DNA from: Buxus sempervirens
Taxonomy: Eukaryota > Streptophyta > Magnoliopsida > Buxales > Buxaceae
Length of the DNA: 64,000 nt
Assembly (NCBI GenBank): GCA_947561395.2
Contig: OX387194.1
Location: 30,638,036 to 30,702,035 of the forward strand
Reading direction: 5' to 3'
Position numbers and translations under genes: made by a program. The notes beneath the pieces are model-generated. The model had not been told where the DNA came from. It searched no databases and was given only the letters and a program-made list of their open reading frames with translations. Below, one piece after another: positions 49,190 to 60,782 of the stretch; position 1 is the first letter of the stretch; each line of letters opens with the position of its first letter.

Positions 49190-49198
49190 TATAAATAG
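49190..49198 (+). promoter_or_regulatory. TATA box of LTR-F
   Basis: TATAAATAG, 12 bp after the palindromic array and followed by GGGG, a strong plant core-promoter match on the sense strand of the LTR. Confidence 0.65.
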
Positions 49199-51850
49199 GG
49201 GGCCAGCCCCCCCATTTCAACAAGTTGGTCCCCCCTTTGGCCCCCATTCTCCTTCTCTGCCCTCTGCTCGTCCAAGCCCTGCCAAGCTCTGTCACTTTCA
49301 AAACCAAACCCCAAAATACCCCTAGGCTACACCCCTTTCTCTTCTCATTTTCAACCCTTTCAATCTTAAAGCAAGGGTGGTCCTGTTCAAACCCACTTCA
49401 GGAAATCAACAGGAGCGCGGAAGCACTGCCGAAATCACACGGAGAACCAACACTTGTCAAAAACAAGAAGGTAATAGCAATGAGACATTTCTAGTAACAT
49501 TGCAGTTATTATCTATCAAAGTTGATGTTTTCTACGTAAACCTTGTTTACTATTTTGTCTTGTCATCTATTTCTAACCTATTTGCTCTTGTTCTACATGA
49601 TTATGGGCTCCCATGGTGAGAGAGAGACCTCACTTGAAGAGAGGGAAGTAACTTCTTTAAAGTAAAAGAAAAAAAAGAGAGAATATAATACAAGATAATA
49701 TGACTCGGTTAATTTGTTTTGTTTGCATATTTCAAGAGGGGTATGTGTCCTCTTTTAATTCTTCAATGTACCCCCCAAATCCTTTTCTTCCCTCTCTCCT
49801 TTCCTATGAAGTATAACATATTGCCCAGCGAAGTGAATGGATAAAAAGAAAGGAATTTGAATTCCTTAGGAGAACATGAAGAAAAAGAAGAAGCATGGAT
49901 TGAAGATGAAGCATTTGTGAATATGTAAAGGAGCTGGGAACCCAAACAGAAGCCGCCGGAACCTCCAAGAAGGCAACCAAAATGATCTCGGCCGAAATCG
50001 GTGCAAAACTGTAAAATCAAGCAGAAATCATATTTACAATACGGTCCAGGCTTGCCCGTATTTCCTATACGGTTTGGCTTGAACCGCATTATATTCCCGG
50101 TTCAGACCAGACCGTATAGTAAATACGGTTAGCTTTAAAATAACTTAAAAAATGGAATTTTTGGACCCAGTTGGATCCGCTCTGACCCGAACCGGCTTGA
50201 CACGACCCTATAAGATTGTTTGGGCTATCCTGAGCCCATTTGTGGACTGTGGGCCTAAATGGGCCCACCAAGACCTCCTGGGCCCACCTTTTGACCGGCC
50301 AAAACCAAGCCCATTTTCAAAAAACGGGCTCAAGGCCATTGGTTTAATTGCTACTGGGCCAAACCCAAACCCAATAAGCCCTTAAAATGCTTGATTAATT
50401 TAATAAATAAACCAAAAAGGGTTACCCAATAACCCTTCTGGGCCCAAGCCCAAACTTGGCAATCCACAGGCCTTCCAACGGGGCCTGTCTCCGACCCACC
50501 TAATCTAAATAAAAAGATAAAAAATGAAATAAAAAAGGACCTACACCTTCAAAGGGTCCTGCCATACTAAAAGACCCATGCTAGTCTAGGAAAGGGTGAA
50601 AATTGACTCAAAAACCAGGAAGACCTGAGGGACCCGTCAAACCGACGGGGTAGGCCGGGGTGTCTTCGGACTTCCCCAGACGTAACCGAGGACTTAGCTA
50701 GATCTCTAATAAGCCGCAAACAAGACTTAGACCCGGATAGGCAATTCCCGTATCTGCCTGCACCTCTCAGGCAGTGGCGACTCCGAAAGTCCCAAGGCAC
50801 GCACGAACCCACGTGCGCCTCGTGTGCGATCTAGGCAAATTTAGGTGCGCACACATAGAATCCAATTTTAAATTTATATTATATTTAAAATTTATGGATT
50901 TTACAACGAGTGTACTTTTGACATGTATATATCTCCACGTATGTGGCCTTGTTATATCACGTATATAATTTCACGTATGTGGCAATTTATGACGTATGTC
51001 TCACCCAGTATTTGTGTTTTCCATTGTCGAGTGGGAGTAGCGTTTAATGGATCCATAGAGTAACTAGTAAATGAAATGGTTTATGGAGTTAGGATTCTAT
51101 GTCATAAGCATTCCATCATGTTTATGATGGTATCGCTCCAATATCTGTTGGTTATTAAGTTATCCACTATGGTATCGATTGGATCGTATATTCTAACTCA
51201 CTCCGGTATAGATTGAGTACTTCCGTTTGGCGTCGAATAGCCTGACCGGTATTAATTGGCATGCTTGTAATTCGGTTAGATAGCATGTTGGTATAGTCTG
51301 TCGACTTATCTCTATGTTCTATTTCATGAGTCCTACAAGACTTATCGTATATGCTTTGCTTTATGATTATATCTGTTTTGTTTAATCTGATTTTTTGTTG
51401 CATGTTTATAATTGTATAAAATTTAGTTTTCCGCATGGATACTTACTGAGATGTTGTTTCTCACATATTGTTTTATCGATTTTGTTTTCAAACCCTCGAG
51501 AAGAAACGTTGCGGATTTGGTTCTGAGGGAGACTACCTTGAATACAAAGAGGAGGATTATTTTACTGTGTAGGTTTAGGGGTTATTACTTTTATTTAATT
51601 TGAGACTTATGGATTTTGATTATGGGTTGTATTGGAACAATTTAGTTGACCAAGAACCAGAAATTTATTTTTGGAGGGTTATGTTGGATAATGATCACAT
51701 TAGTTGTTTTTATGCCACGCTTTGATAGAGGATTTTATTATTATTGCACTCTAATTATGAATTGCAATTAATTACCATTATTGTCTGGTTTAGTTTATGT
51801 TTTAGGCCACAAGTTAATGTTCAGGCCACAAGTTAATGTCCATTAACCAT

Positions 51851-52486
51851 CACTAAATCAAATAGCAGTGGTACGACCCCCCGGCCACTGAAAGCCTCAA
51901 CACTAAAGGAATTACCAGCGCAAATAGCGACGGTAAAGGTCTACTGCCTCTAAAGAGGACAGAAACGACGACCGTTGTTTTACCTGCGATGAATACCGTC
52001 GCTTATGACTATCAACTGCGGTAGGTTTCCGTTGCTAATAAAGTCAATGAGTGGCGGTAACCTACCGTCGAATGTGTCGAACAATTAGCAGCAGTAGGTT
52101 TCTGCCGCTAATAAAGTCAATGAGCGGCGGTAACCTATCGTCAGATGTGTCGAACAATTAGCGGCAGTAGGTTTCTGCCGCTAATAATGTCAATGAGCGG
52201 CGGTAACCTACCATTGGATGTGTCAAACAATTAGCGATGGTAGGTTTCCGCCGCTAATAAAGTCAATGAGCGGCGGTAACTTACAGCCGGATGTGTGGAA
52301 CAATTAGCGGCGGTAAGATTCCACCGCCAATAACCTAAATGAGCGGCGAATATTACTGCCGCTAATAATTTTTTGCTCCTTCCCTAGTATCATACAGTGG
52401 CGGTAAGTGACCGCTGCTGTTGATAATTAGCGGCGGTATTAGGCCTACCGCCACTAATGCTCTTACTGGCAAAAACAAAATTAGTG
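51851..52486. mobile_element. Short CACTA-like element or fragment (CACTA-2) with a tandem array
   Basis: Bounded by CACTA (51851) and TAGTG (52482-52486). The interior is filled with GCGGCGGTAACCTACCG...TTAGCGGCGGTAGG inverted motifs, and about four tandem units of roughly 73 bp (about 52050-52340). These are typical of CACTA subterminal regions. No transposase. A 3-bp target duplication is not evident (CAT versus AAG), so it may be the joined remains of a larger element. Confidence 0.55.
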
Positions 52487-52702
52487 AAGGGATTTTCGTG
52501 ACGACCTCAACCTTCGTATAGCTGCTGATATACTGAAGGGAGTGATAGTGGTGAAGTGTTCCTTCATATTTCTTCTCCTTCCTGTAACCAAGGGAATGCA
52601 TGCAAATTGTTGTTTTAAGTTGATTGTTGTAAATGGTTGTATTTGGTTGAAAGTGATTGGTTGAACTTGTCTAAAGTAGTTGCATCTTTAAATTTCAGTA
52701 TA

Positions 52703-55700
52703 ATGGCACCTAGACCCAAAGGCAGAGGTCGTAGAGCGGCTGCCACCTATATACCAGAGTATGATCCCGCGAATATTCCGGCGGAGGATCCAGTAATTTA
52801 CCCAGTAATAGATCCAGTAGAGGATCCTATGGCAGCTCTGGCTGGAGTTCCTGCTGCTGCAGATGTTGTCCCACCCGATGTCCCAATTGCTAGGGGACAG
52901 ATAGACCAAATTTGATGAGTTTTGGGTGAGGTATCCACCTTGACCCAGCAGAGGCTGCTGTAAATCACAATGGGCAGAATCCGCCCAGTTATGAGAGAGG
53001 TGACCAGATAGCAGATGCTATGGGATAGTTCAAGAGGATGTCTCCTCCTCCCTTTCATGGGCATCCTGATGCCATGGAGGCGAATAGGTGGTTGGTGAGG
53101 ATCAAGAAGATCTTTACAGCCACAAGGTGTCGAGATGCGGATAAGGTAGGCTTGGTTACCTATGTGTTAGAGGGCGAGGCTGACTTCTGGTGGAGGTCAG
53201 TGATAGCTGAGATGGGTGTAGATGGAGCCCCACTCATGTGGGAAGAGTTCAAGGATCGGTTTTATGATCGATATTTTCTTGAGGAGGTTCGGATTCAGGA
53301 GGCAGAGTTCCTCCATATCTCTCAGGGGAGCCAGACTGTGGCTAGATTTGCTGAGCTATCGAGATTCGCTCCCCATATCGTCGATACAGAGGGTAAGAAG
53401 ACCCGTCACTTTGAGAGAGGTCTTAGGCGAGATATCAGGGACCGAGTAGAGGTATTCCTGAGTGGTAGCTTCTCCGAGTCAGTGAGGAGGACTACTGTGG
53501 TTGAGAGGACACAGTCCAAAGGGACTGAGGAGGTGAGAGCACAGAGGGTGCCGCCTAGACCAGCACAAAGTCAGAGGAGGTACTCTGGTAGAGACAGTAT
53601 GCAGAGATATGCACCTGGTGATTAAAGGAGACCCATTGGAGGGGTCCAGGCTGGCGAAGAGTCTATCCAGAGAGTTATTAGCGCTAGTTGCCAGAGATGT
53701 GGCAGGTTCCACATGCCAGGGCCATGTTATGCGCCGGTAGCATGTTATCATTGTGGGCAGCAAGGACATCAGATCCGTGAGTGTCCGCATCCTTCCACAT
53801 ACCAATCGCTCCAGAGTAGACCTTATCAGTCTACTGAGGCACTGTCGATTGCAGCGCCACCTAGGCATCAGAGGCCACACCCATACCAAGGAGGTCATGG
53901 AGGCTCGAGGCAGCAGGGCAGGCCTGCGGGTAGAGGCAGACCACAACAGGTGGAGCAGAGATCTCAACTTGCACCACTACAGCCGCAGCCTCTACAGTTC
54001 CGAGCCTTCGCAGATGCCCCACTCTTGCAGTCTAGACCAGATGCAACGACAGTCGTAGGAGGTACTATTTTTATTTCTGGTAGAACTACTATGAGTCTAT
54101 TTGATTCGAGAGCTACCCATTCTTTTATTACGCCTGACTGTGCCTGCTATATTGGGTTAGTCCCTTCCCGCTTGAGTTATGCATTATCTATTTATACACC
54201 GTTGGGTGAGACAAGTACTGTGCAAATTGTCTATAGAGATTGTATGATTAGATTAGGCAAGATGGAGTTGCCTGGAGACTTGATTAGTCTGGACTTTAGT
54301 GGATATGACGTGATCCTAGGCATGGACTGGTTGTCAACACACCATGTGATTATTGACTACCACAACAAGTCAATCACAGTCAGTAAACCAGATAGTCCAA
54401 TCCATTCTTTCATGAGCCAAGGGTTGAACACCCGTATTAGCTTGATCGCTACGATTGAAGTGGAACTGGCCAAGGGCAAGGAACTGAGTATTGAGGAAGT
54501 ACCAGTAGTTCGTGGGTTTTCGAATGTATTTTTGGACAATTTATCTGGATTACCACCCCAGAGGGAGTTGAAATTCAAGATCCAGCTGATACCTGGTACA
54601 CATTCGATTTCTAAGCAACCGTATAGGATGTCTAGACCGGAGTATGATGAATTGAAGGTTTAGATTGATGATCTGTTAGCCAAGGGATTTATTAGGTAGA
54701 GTGCATCGCCTTGGGGTGCACCGGTGTTATTTGTGAAGAAAAAGGATGGCAGAATGAGATTGTGTATAGATTATAGACAGTTGAACCAAGTCACTGTCAA
54801 GAACAAGTATCCGTTGCCAAGGATAGATGATCTTTTTGATTAGTTGAAGGGAGCCTCCTGGTTTTCTAAGATAGACTTGAGATCAGGTTACCATCAGTTG
54901 AGAGTAGTTCCAAAGGATGTAGAGAAAACTGGGTTTCGTACTAGGTACGGCCATTTTGAGTTCTTGGTGATGCCGTTTGGGTTGACTAATGCCCCAACAG
55001 TCTTTATGGATTTGATGAACCGAATCTTCCACGAGCAATCGGACCACTTTGTGGTAGTCTTCATGGATGATATTTTGGTCTATTCAAGGACAAGGGAAGA
55101 GCATGAAGGTCATCTTAAGGTGGTTTTGCACACTTTGTGCAGCCATCAATTGTATGCCAAGTTTAGCAAGTGCGAATTCTAGTTGAAGCAGATCTCCTTT
55201 CTTGGGCACATTATATCCAGAGATGGCATATCAGTGGATCCATCTAAGGTGAAAGCAGTATCAAACTGGCCTAGACCTACTAATGTTTCAGAGATCCGTA
55301 GTTTCTTAGGAATGGCTGGATATTATCGTAGATTCATTGAGGCGTTTTCTAAGATTGCCGCCCCATTGTCCAACTTGATTAAGAAGTTTGTGACTTTTTA
55401 TTGGGATCAGAAGTGTGAGGACAGTTTCCAAGAGTTGAAAAGTAGATTGACATCAGCCCCAGTTTTGGTGATACCATCTGTGAATAAGGGATTTGCAGTG
55501 TATTGTGATGCGTCTGGCATCGGATTGGGCTATGTATTGATGCAGAGTGGTAGAGTAGTGGCATATGCTTCACGATTATTGAGGCCACATGAGCGTAATT
55601 ACCCTACGCACGATCTTGAGCTTGCAGCCATTGTGTTTGCCTTGAAGATTTGGCGATACTATCTATTTGGTGCACAATTCGTGATATACTCAGATCACAA

Positions 55701-57489
55701 GAGCTTAAGATACATTTTCTCCCAAAGAGATTTGAATATGAGACAAAGAAGATGGCTAGACCTTTTGAAGGATTATAGGTTTGATATTTAATACCACATA
55801 GGGAAAGCTAATGTAGTAGCGGATGCACTGAGTCACAGTGGAGTTTCAGATGAATCCATTGCCACCCTAGCGTCATTTATGGCTAGCCAGTGCAGCCTTG
55901 TAGCTACAGTTAGAGATTGGCCTGGAGAGTTTCGACTCTTTAGTCAGGGGGTGAGTCTGGCTCATATGCAGATAGAGTCGGATCTAGTACGTAGAATCAA
56001 AGAGAGACAGTTATCATATCCTGAATTGCAGAAAACGAGGGAATTGATGAGTAAAGGTTCAGAGAAGGCCAAAGACTTTAGTGTCAAGAATGATATCTTG
56101 AGATTCAGAGGCAGAATCTGTGTACCCAATGATGATGATATCAAGAGGGTAATCCTGGAGGAAGGGCACAGATCACGACATGTAGTACACCCCGGAAGCA
56201 CCAAGATGTACAAAAATCTTAGAGAGATTTATTGATGGTCTGGAATCAAAAGAGAGATAGCTGAATATGTACCAAAATGTTTAGTGTGTCAGCAAGTGAA
56301 GGCTGAGCACAAGAGGCCACCTGGGCTATTGCAACCGCTTCCTTTTCCTAAATGGAAGTGGGAGCATATAACGATGGATTTTTTTTCAGGGTTGCCTAAA
56401 ACAATGAAGCAATAGGATTCCATTTGGGTAATTGTAGACAGATTGACTAAGTCTACACATTTCCTACCTGTTCGGAAGGACCAACCCCTACGATCGCTTG
56501 CCGAGCTGTATATTCGTGAGATCGTCAGGTTGCATGGTATACCTGTATCTATCGTATCTGACCGCGATCCACGGTTCACTTCCAAGTTTTAGGATAGTTT
56601 GCATGAAGCCTTGGGAACGCAGTTGAAGTTTAGTACCAACTTCCATCCACAAACAGATGGACAATCCGAGCGTACGATTCAAACTCTAGAAGATATGTGG
56701 AGATGCTGTGTATTGGACTTTGGAAGTCATTGGAGTAAATATTTGGACTTGGTAGAGTTTGCCTACAACAACAGTTACCAAACGAGCATTAAGATGGCTC
56801 CATGTGAGGCTTTATATAGGAGGACTTGTAGATCTTCGTTATGTTGGGAAGAAGTAGGTGAAAGGCAATATTTGGGTTCACAGATTATTCAAGACAGTGT
56901 AGAAAAGGTGAACTTGATAAGAAAGCGGCTCAAAATTGCCCAAAGTAGACAAAAGAGCTATGCCGATGTAAGCAGACGAGAGTTGAAGCTCGAGGTAGGA
57001 GATATGGTGTTTCTGAAGATATCTCCCTACCGTGGCATATTGAGGTTCAGTAAGCAAGGCAAGTTGTCCCCCAGATTCATTGGTCCAGTTTGTATTAGTG
57101 GGACAGTTGGGCTTGTTGCTTATAGATTGGAGTTACCACCTCAGCTAGCCCGTGTACACGACGTATTCCACGTATCCATGCTTCGTTGTTATGTACTGGA
57201 TCCTAGCCACATCGTTGATCTAGAGCCATTGGAGGTTCATGAAGATGTGACGTTTGAAGAGCGTCCTATCCAAATTCTTGATAGAAGAGAGCAAGTTCTT
57301 CGCACCAAGACTGTACCACTGGTGAAAGTCTTGTGTCAGCACCATAATGTAGAAGAAGCTACATGGGAGAATGAAGCCGAGATGAGAAAGAAGTACCCTA
57401 TACTCTTCGGTGAATCACAAAGTAAATTTCGAGGGCGAAATTTTCTTTTTAGGAGGGTAGAATGTGAAACCTCATTCCGATATCCCTAG
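52703..57489 (+). pseudogene. Gag-pol remnant of the decayed chromovirus
   Basis: Recognisable in order: Gag (from MAPRPKGRGRR, with the capsid-like region about 53040-53500), CCHC zinc knuckle (about 53740), protease region (about 54100), reverse transcriptase (about 54560-55180), RNase H (about 55440-55790), integrase (about 56150-56850) and chromodomain (about 57240-57400). Broken in about ten places. Family and order match the complete chromovirus upstream. Confidence 0.9.
57424..57462 (+). promoter_or_regulatory. Conserved palindrome and polypurine tract of the decayed chromovirus
   Basis: AAATTTCG-AGGG-CGAAATTT (57424-57443), then AGGAGGGTAGAA directly before the 3' LTR. Confidence 0.8.
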
Positions 57490-60292
57490 CACACCCTAAT
57501 CAATGAGCTCGATGTGTAGGTGAAGCTGGAGAAGCTCAAGCCTAAAGCTAGCACAAGTGGTTAAGCCTCGGGCTATCAGTAGCCTGTGAAGGTGAGCATC
57601 TTTCATTTGGTTAAATAAGGCTCCCTAATGTGAGATAAAATAGCTAAATGTTTGTATTATGTGCAATGTAGGAGGAGAGTGGCAAACTCATAATAAAATG
57701 TGTCTGGTGGAGAAAGTTTGATTTAAGTGGAGAAAAACACAAAAGAATGCCTATACGACCAAACCCCTTTGCTCAAACCCTTTCTTCCTCTCCTCTTCTT
57801 CCACACTCCCATTTCTCTCCCATTCCTTCATCATCTTCTCCCATTTTCATCCCCATTCATTTCCAACTCATTAGAGGTGTTAGTTTGCAAGAAAGGCAAA
57901 AGAATAAACCCAAGGAACCATTTTTGTGTGGGTGCACTTGGTGGAGATTTGTGGAAGAAGTCAAACCAAGGAGCTCAAGAGCTGTTCATGGCTTGCAATA
58001 GGAGCTAAGAAACTTGCTCAAATGTTTGCAAGAGGTAAGCAACACCAACCCAACCTTGTTTTCCCATTTTCGGCCAAAAATCGCATCTTAGATGAATGTT
58101 AGGGTTGAGATGTGAAAATGAGTTCTAGGGCCAATGGGAGGGATTTCTTTGAGGGGTTTTGTTGGTAGTAGATTTCTACACATGCTAGGAGTGATTTCGA
58201 GCCCAAAAACACTCGGAAGAAGTGAGATTTGAGAAAAACCACAATCCCAAAAAGTTCGGATTTCGCGAACTGTCAAAAAATCCCAGCCACTTGAGCGGGC
58301 ATCGGGCGGTAGTTTTATGTAGCTTTAGGTAGAGTTTTAAGGCATGGCCACTCGAGCGAAGCTCGAGCGATTGTTCTAGCGACTTGTTTTAACAGAGAAC
58401 CCGAGAGCTAATTTATGGCTGCTCGAAGCAGGCTCGAGCGACCATCGAGCGCCCTTACCAGAAATTCCAAATTTTGAGTTTTAAACCAAGATTAAGCTAC
58501 CATTTGTTTTTGTTCAAATCCAACCTATGTATAAGTGAGAGTTAGTTGTCTAGGAGGTGTTCCAACTAGAAGTATCTCAAAATTCCAAATAACAAGGAAT
58601 TTGGGTACGTTTTGCCCAAGGAGGTCTTTGAAAGAGTTTCTGTCCCAGATTACTATAGAAATAGGATAAATTGATTCCACCACTTCAAATACCTTCCAAA
58701 TAACCACTAGAAGTAGAAAACAAAAGCCGAAACCAAGTTGTACAAGTATCAAAAGATTTGAGGCATATGTTGCCCAAAATGAGTCATGAGATGTAGAATT
58801 TCCAAAAAACCTAACCTTTACCATTGACCATCAATATGAGTCCACCACCCATGACCAGATGGGCTTTGGCTTGGTATTATACACATAGTATAAAGGGCAT
58901 TGGACCCGTGTTACACTTGACATGAGTTGCACGATAATGAGGGCATAGGCCCGTATTACATATGCATGACAACTAGGGCTTTGGCCCGTTACTAGCATAA
59001 AGAGATGAAAGGGCAGTGGTCCGTAGCATTGATATTGAATGAAGGGCAGTGGCCCCAGATCCATGAGTAATGAATGAGGGCAGTGGCTCCAATGAAATTG
59101 AGTTATATTGAGCAGAGGGCAGTAGCCCAAGATTGAATCGGGTAAGGCCATAGGCTACCCTTGAGAAATTTTCCATGCAAGAGGGCATGAGGTATTGATC
59201 ATGAGTAACTGACCAGTAAGTCTTGGTGGGTTGTTGAGCGGTTCATCTCAGTTGGGGTAGTGGACTGTTGTTCCTCCAAACTTGGAGATGGAGAACTAGC
59301 ATCCTCCACTCAAGCTTGGATATATTTGATGTGTTATTATTCCGTACTTTTTTGTTATACTTGTTATGAAATTGTTAAATGAACACATCCGCATAATGAA
59401 CTCTTAAGGTATGGATCCATAGTCTTAAATGTGAATGTTTGTATATATATGCCATGGCCAGTGTTATTGTTACTGTACCGCTCTATTGTGATATCATCCC
59501 GGCACCAGCATCATCGGTGGCCGATGCCCACTTGCTACGGGGAATCGGCAGTGGATGCCTGTACGTCAAGGGGAATCGGCGTATGGATGCCTACGTTAAG
59601 GGGAATCGGTGTAGATGCCTAGCTACCACGTGGAATCGGTGAAGCTAGATGAGGCCATGTGTAGTATATATAAACATCCTAGATAACAAGTGATAATATT
59701 GAGTACATGATTGCTATTAAATGGATTATCTGTACACTGAAGCACATGCATGCACTATTGTATGACACATGAGATGTCGTGGATTTTGTAGTATTAAAAC
59801 TACCTGCATGTCATGGTTTATCAAAAAGATATTGGCATAAACTGTGTTTTCACTGAATCCGCATGTGTTGCTTACTGAGACATTCGTCTCACAGTTGCTC
59901 TTTATCTTTTTTTTCAGATCCATCGACGTCCGGTGTGAAGGACTAGGCTGGGGATAGAGGCAAGGAGAAAGCTATAGGGTACAAAGAGGAAGACTACTAT
60001 AGGCCTTAGGATTTTCTTTTGTTCATACTTGTATAGTTTTGGATTGTAAAACCTTTACATTGAGAGGAGTGACTAGTCACCCAATATTTTGTAACTAAAC
60101 TCTTGCATATTGTTCCCTCTAAAATATATACATGAACACTTTGGATATGCACATGTATAAATTGTTTGTACCGACACCTGTATAGAAAAAGTTTTTAAAA
60201 TCCTTCGTGTTTTGTTAAGTATAATGGCCCACTTGCCATGGTCTGGGACGGGTTATGCCTTGGAGGGGCAAACCTGGTTCCAGGTCGTGACA
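57463..60292 (+). repeat. 3' LTR of the decayed chromovirus
   Basis: 2,830 bp from TGTGAAACC to GGTCGTGACA. Contains a donor-like GAG/GTAAGCAACACC (58035), the CTCGAGCG cassette (58280-58460), a degenerate minisatellite with GGGCAGTGGCCC (about 58855-59190), TATGGATCCATA (59410-59421), a GGGGAATCGG repeat (about 59535-59640), the hairpin (59877-59890), acceptor CAG (59915-59917), and sequence ending in EEDYY-like codons (to 60009). Confidence 0.88.
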
Positions 60293-60782
60293 GACCGTGT
60301 AGGGATTTCCATCTAGAAGTTCCACATATATCACATGACTCCTTGTGAGCATAATCTTTCCAATATAACATACAATCGTTTGGGCACGCATCAATTTTGC
60401 TATAACTTAAACCCAAATCTGTAATTATCTTTTTTGTTTGAGAGAAATTACCTGGCAAATTTATGCCATCTGGGAAGGCCTCCCTCAACAATTCCAGCAA
60501 CAAACTGAATATCTTGTTGCTTAATCCTCCCAAACACTTTAAATGTAATAGCCTAATAATGAAAGACAATTTTGTATGTCTTTTACACCCATCATACAAC
60601 TCTTGATCAGCATCACTTAACAGTTTTCCAAACTTCCAATTCTCCTGATTTTGCGTGTCAGCTGGTGATTTGTGTGATTAACTCACCGATATATCTCCTT
60701 CAGTCTGAACCCCAAAAATTTCACTCAACATAACCCTAGCCTCATCACCCTTCTTATGTAAATCATCTCCACCATATGCAAA
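60293..60782 (-). pseudogene. CACTA TNP2 transposase fragment (CACTA-3)
   Basis: On the minus strand the frame reads ELYDGCKRHTKLSFIIRLLH, then KIDACPNDCMLYW and CDICGTSRWKS, the start of the TNP2 core. Upstream, after a frame change near 60600-60680, lies a tail of the transposase-associated region (GDEARVMLSEIFGV). It resembles CACTA-1 at 7080-7400 but is a different family member. It is cut on the left by the decayed chromovirus LTR and on the right by LTR-G. Confidence 0.88.

Larger units (their letters stand above)
48385..50853 (+). mobile_element. LTR-F, unrelated LTR family, probably solo
   Basis: Starts TGTAGACACC and ends GGTGCGCACA, about 2.47 kb. Flanks CATAC (48380-48384) and CATAG (50854-50858) look like an aged 5-bp duplication inside LTR-D. 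It differs from the other LTRs: no CTCGAGCG cassette, no hairpin, no acidic frame. Instead it has two diverged copies of a block (AAGTTATGAGC, about 48490-48740), palindromic CCGTATTT repeats and a TATA box. The clade within Ty3/gypsy is not determined. Confidence 0.75.
42942..50905 (-). mobile_element. LTR-D, probably a solo LTR, in three pieces (42942-44382, 47389-48384, 50859-50905)
   Basis: Starts TGTAATGCCCC and ends GGATTTTACA on the plus strand, about 2.5 kb without insertions. Flanks GCGAG (42937-42941) and ACGAG (50906-50910) are an aged 5-bp duplication inside LTR-B. It carries the hairpin (43188-43203) and a GAGTACACGGAGG-type minisatellite (about 43465-43605). Interrupted by LTR-E and LTR-F. 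Fossil. Confidence 0.75.
29246..51804 (+). mobile_element. LTR-B, in three pieces (29246-30529, 42526-42941, 50911 to about 51804)
   Basis: Begins TGTAAAATCCC, the 5' end shared with LTR-C in the opposite orientation. It is interrupted by LTR-C (30530-42525) and LTR-D (42942-50905). The third piece carries AATGGATCCATA (51046-51057), the hairpin site (51448-51462) and the short frame ending in EEDYFTV (to 51572). The right end is lost just before CACTA-2, about 60 bp short of the expected GGGGCGTTACA. Fossil, incomplete; whether it was a solo LTR cannot be told. Confidence 0.75.
52487..60292 (+). mobile_element. Decayed Ty3/gypsy chromovirus lacking its 5' LTR
   Basis: A gag-pol remnant (52703-57489), a polypurine tract (about 57451-57462) and a full 3' LTR (57463-60292). 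The 5' LTR and primer site are absent. The left boundary is uncertain, between the CACTA-like element and the gag start. It is related to the complete element at 32602 but clearly distinct. The coding region is broken about ten times, so the element is old and dead. Confidence 0.88.

Noticed and set aside
57727-58008. Small proline- and serine-rich frame in the 3' LTR of the decayed chromovirus
   Set aside because: The pyrimidine-rich leader-like composition of the LTR explains it, and no domain is seen.
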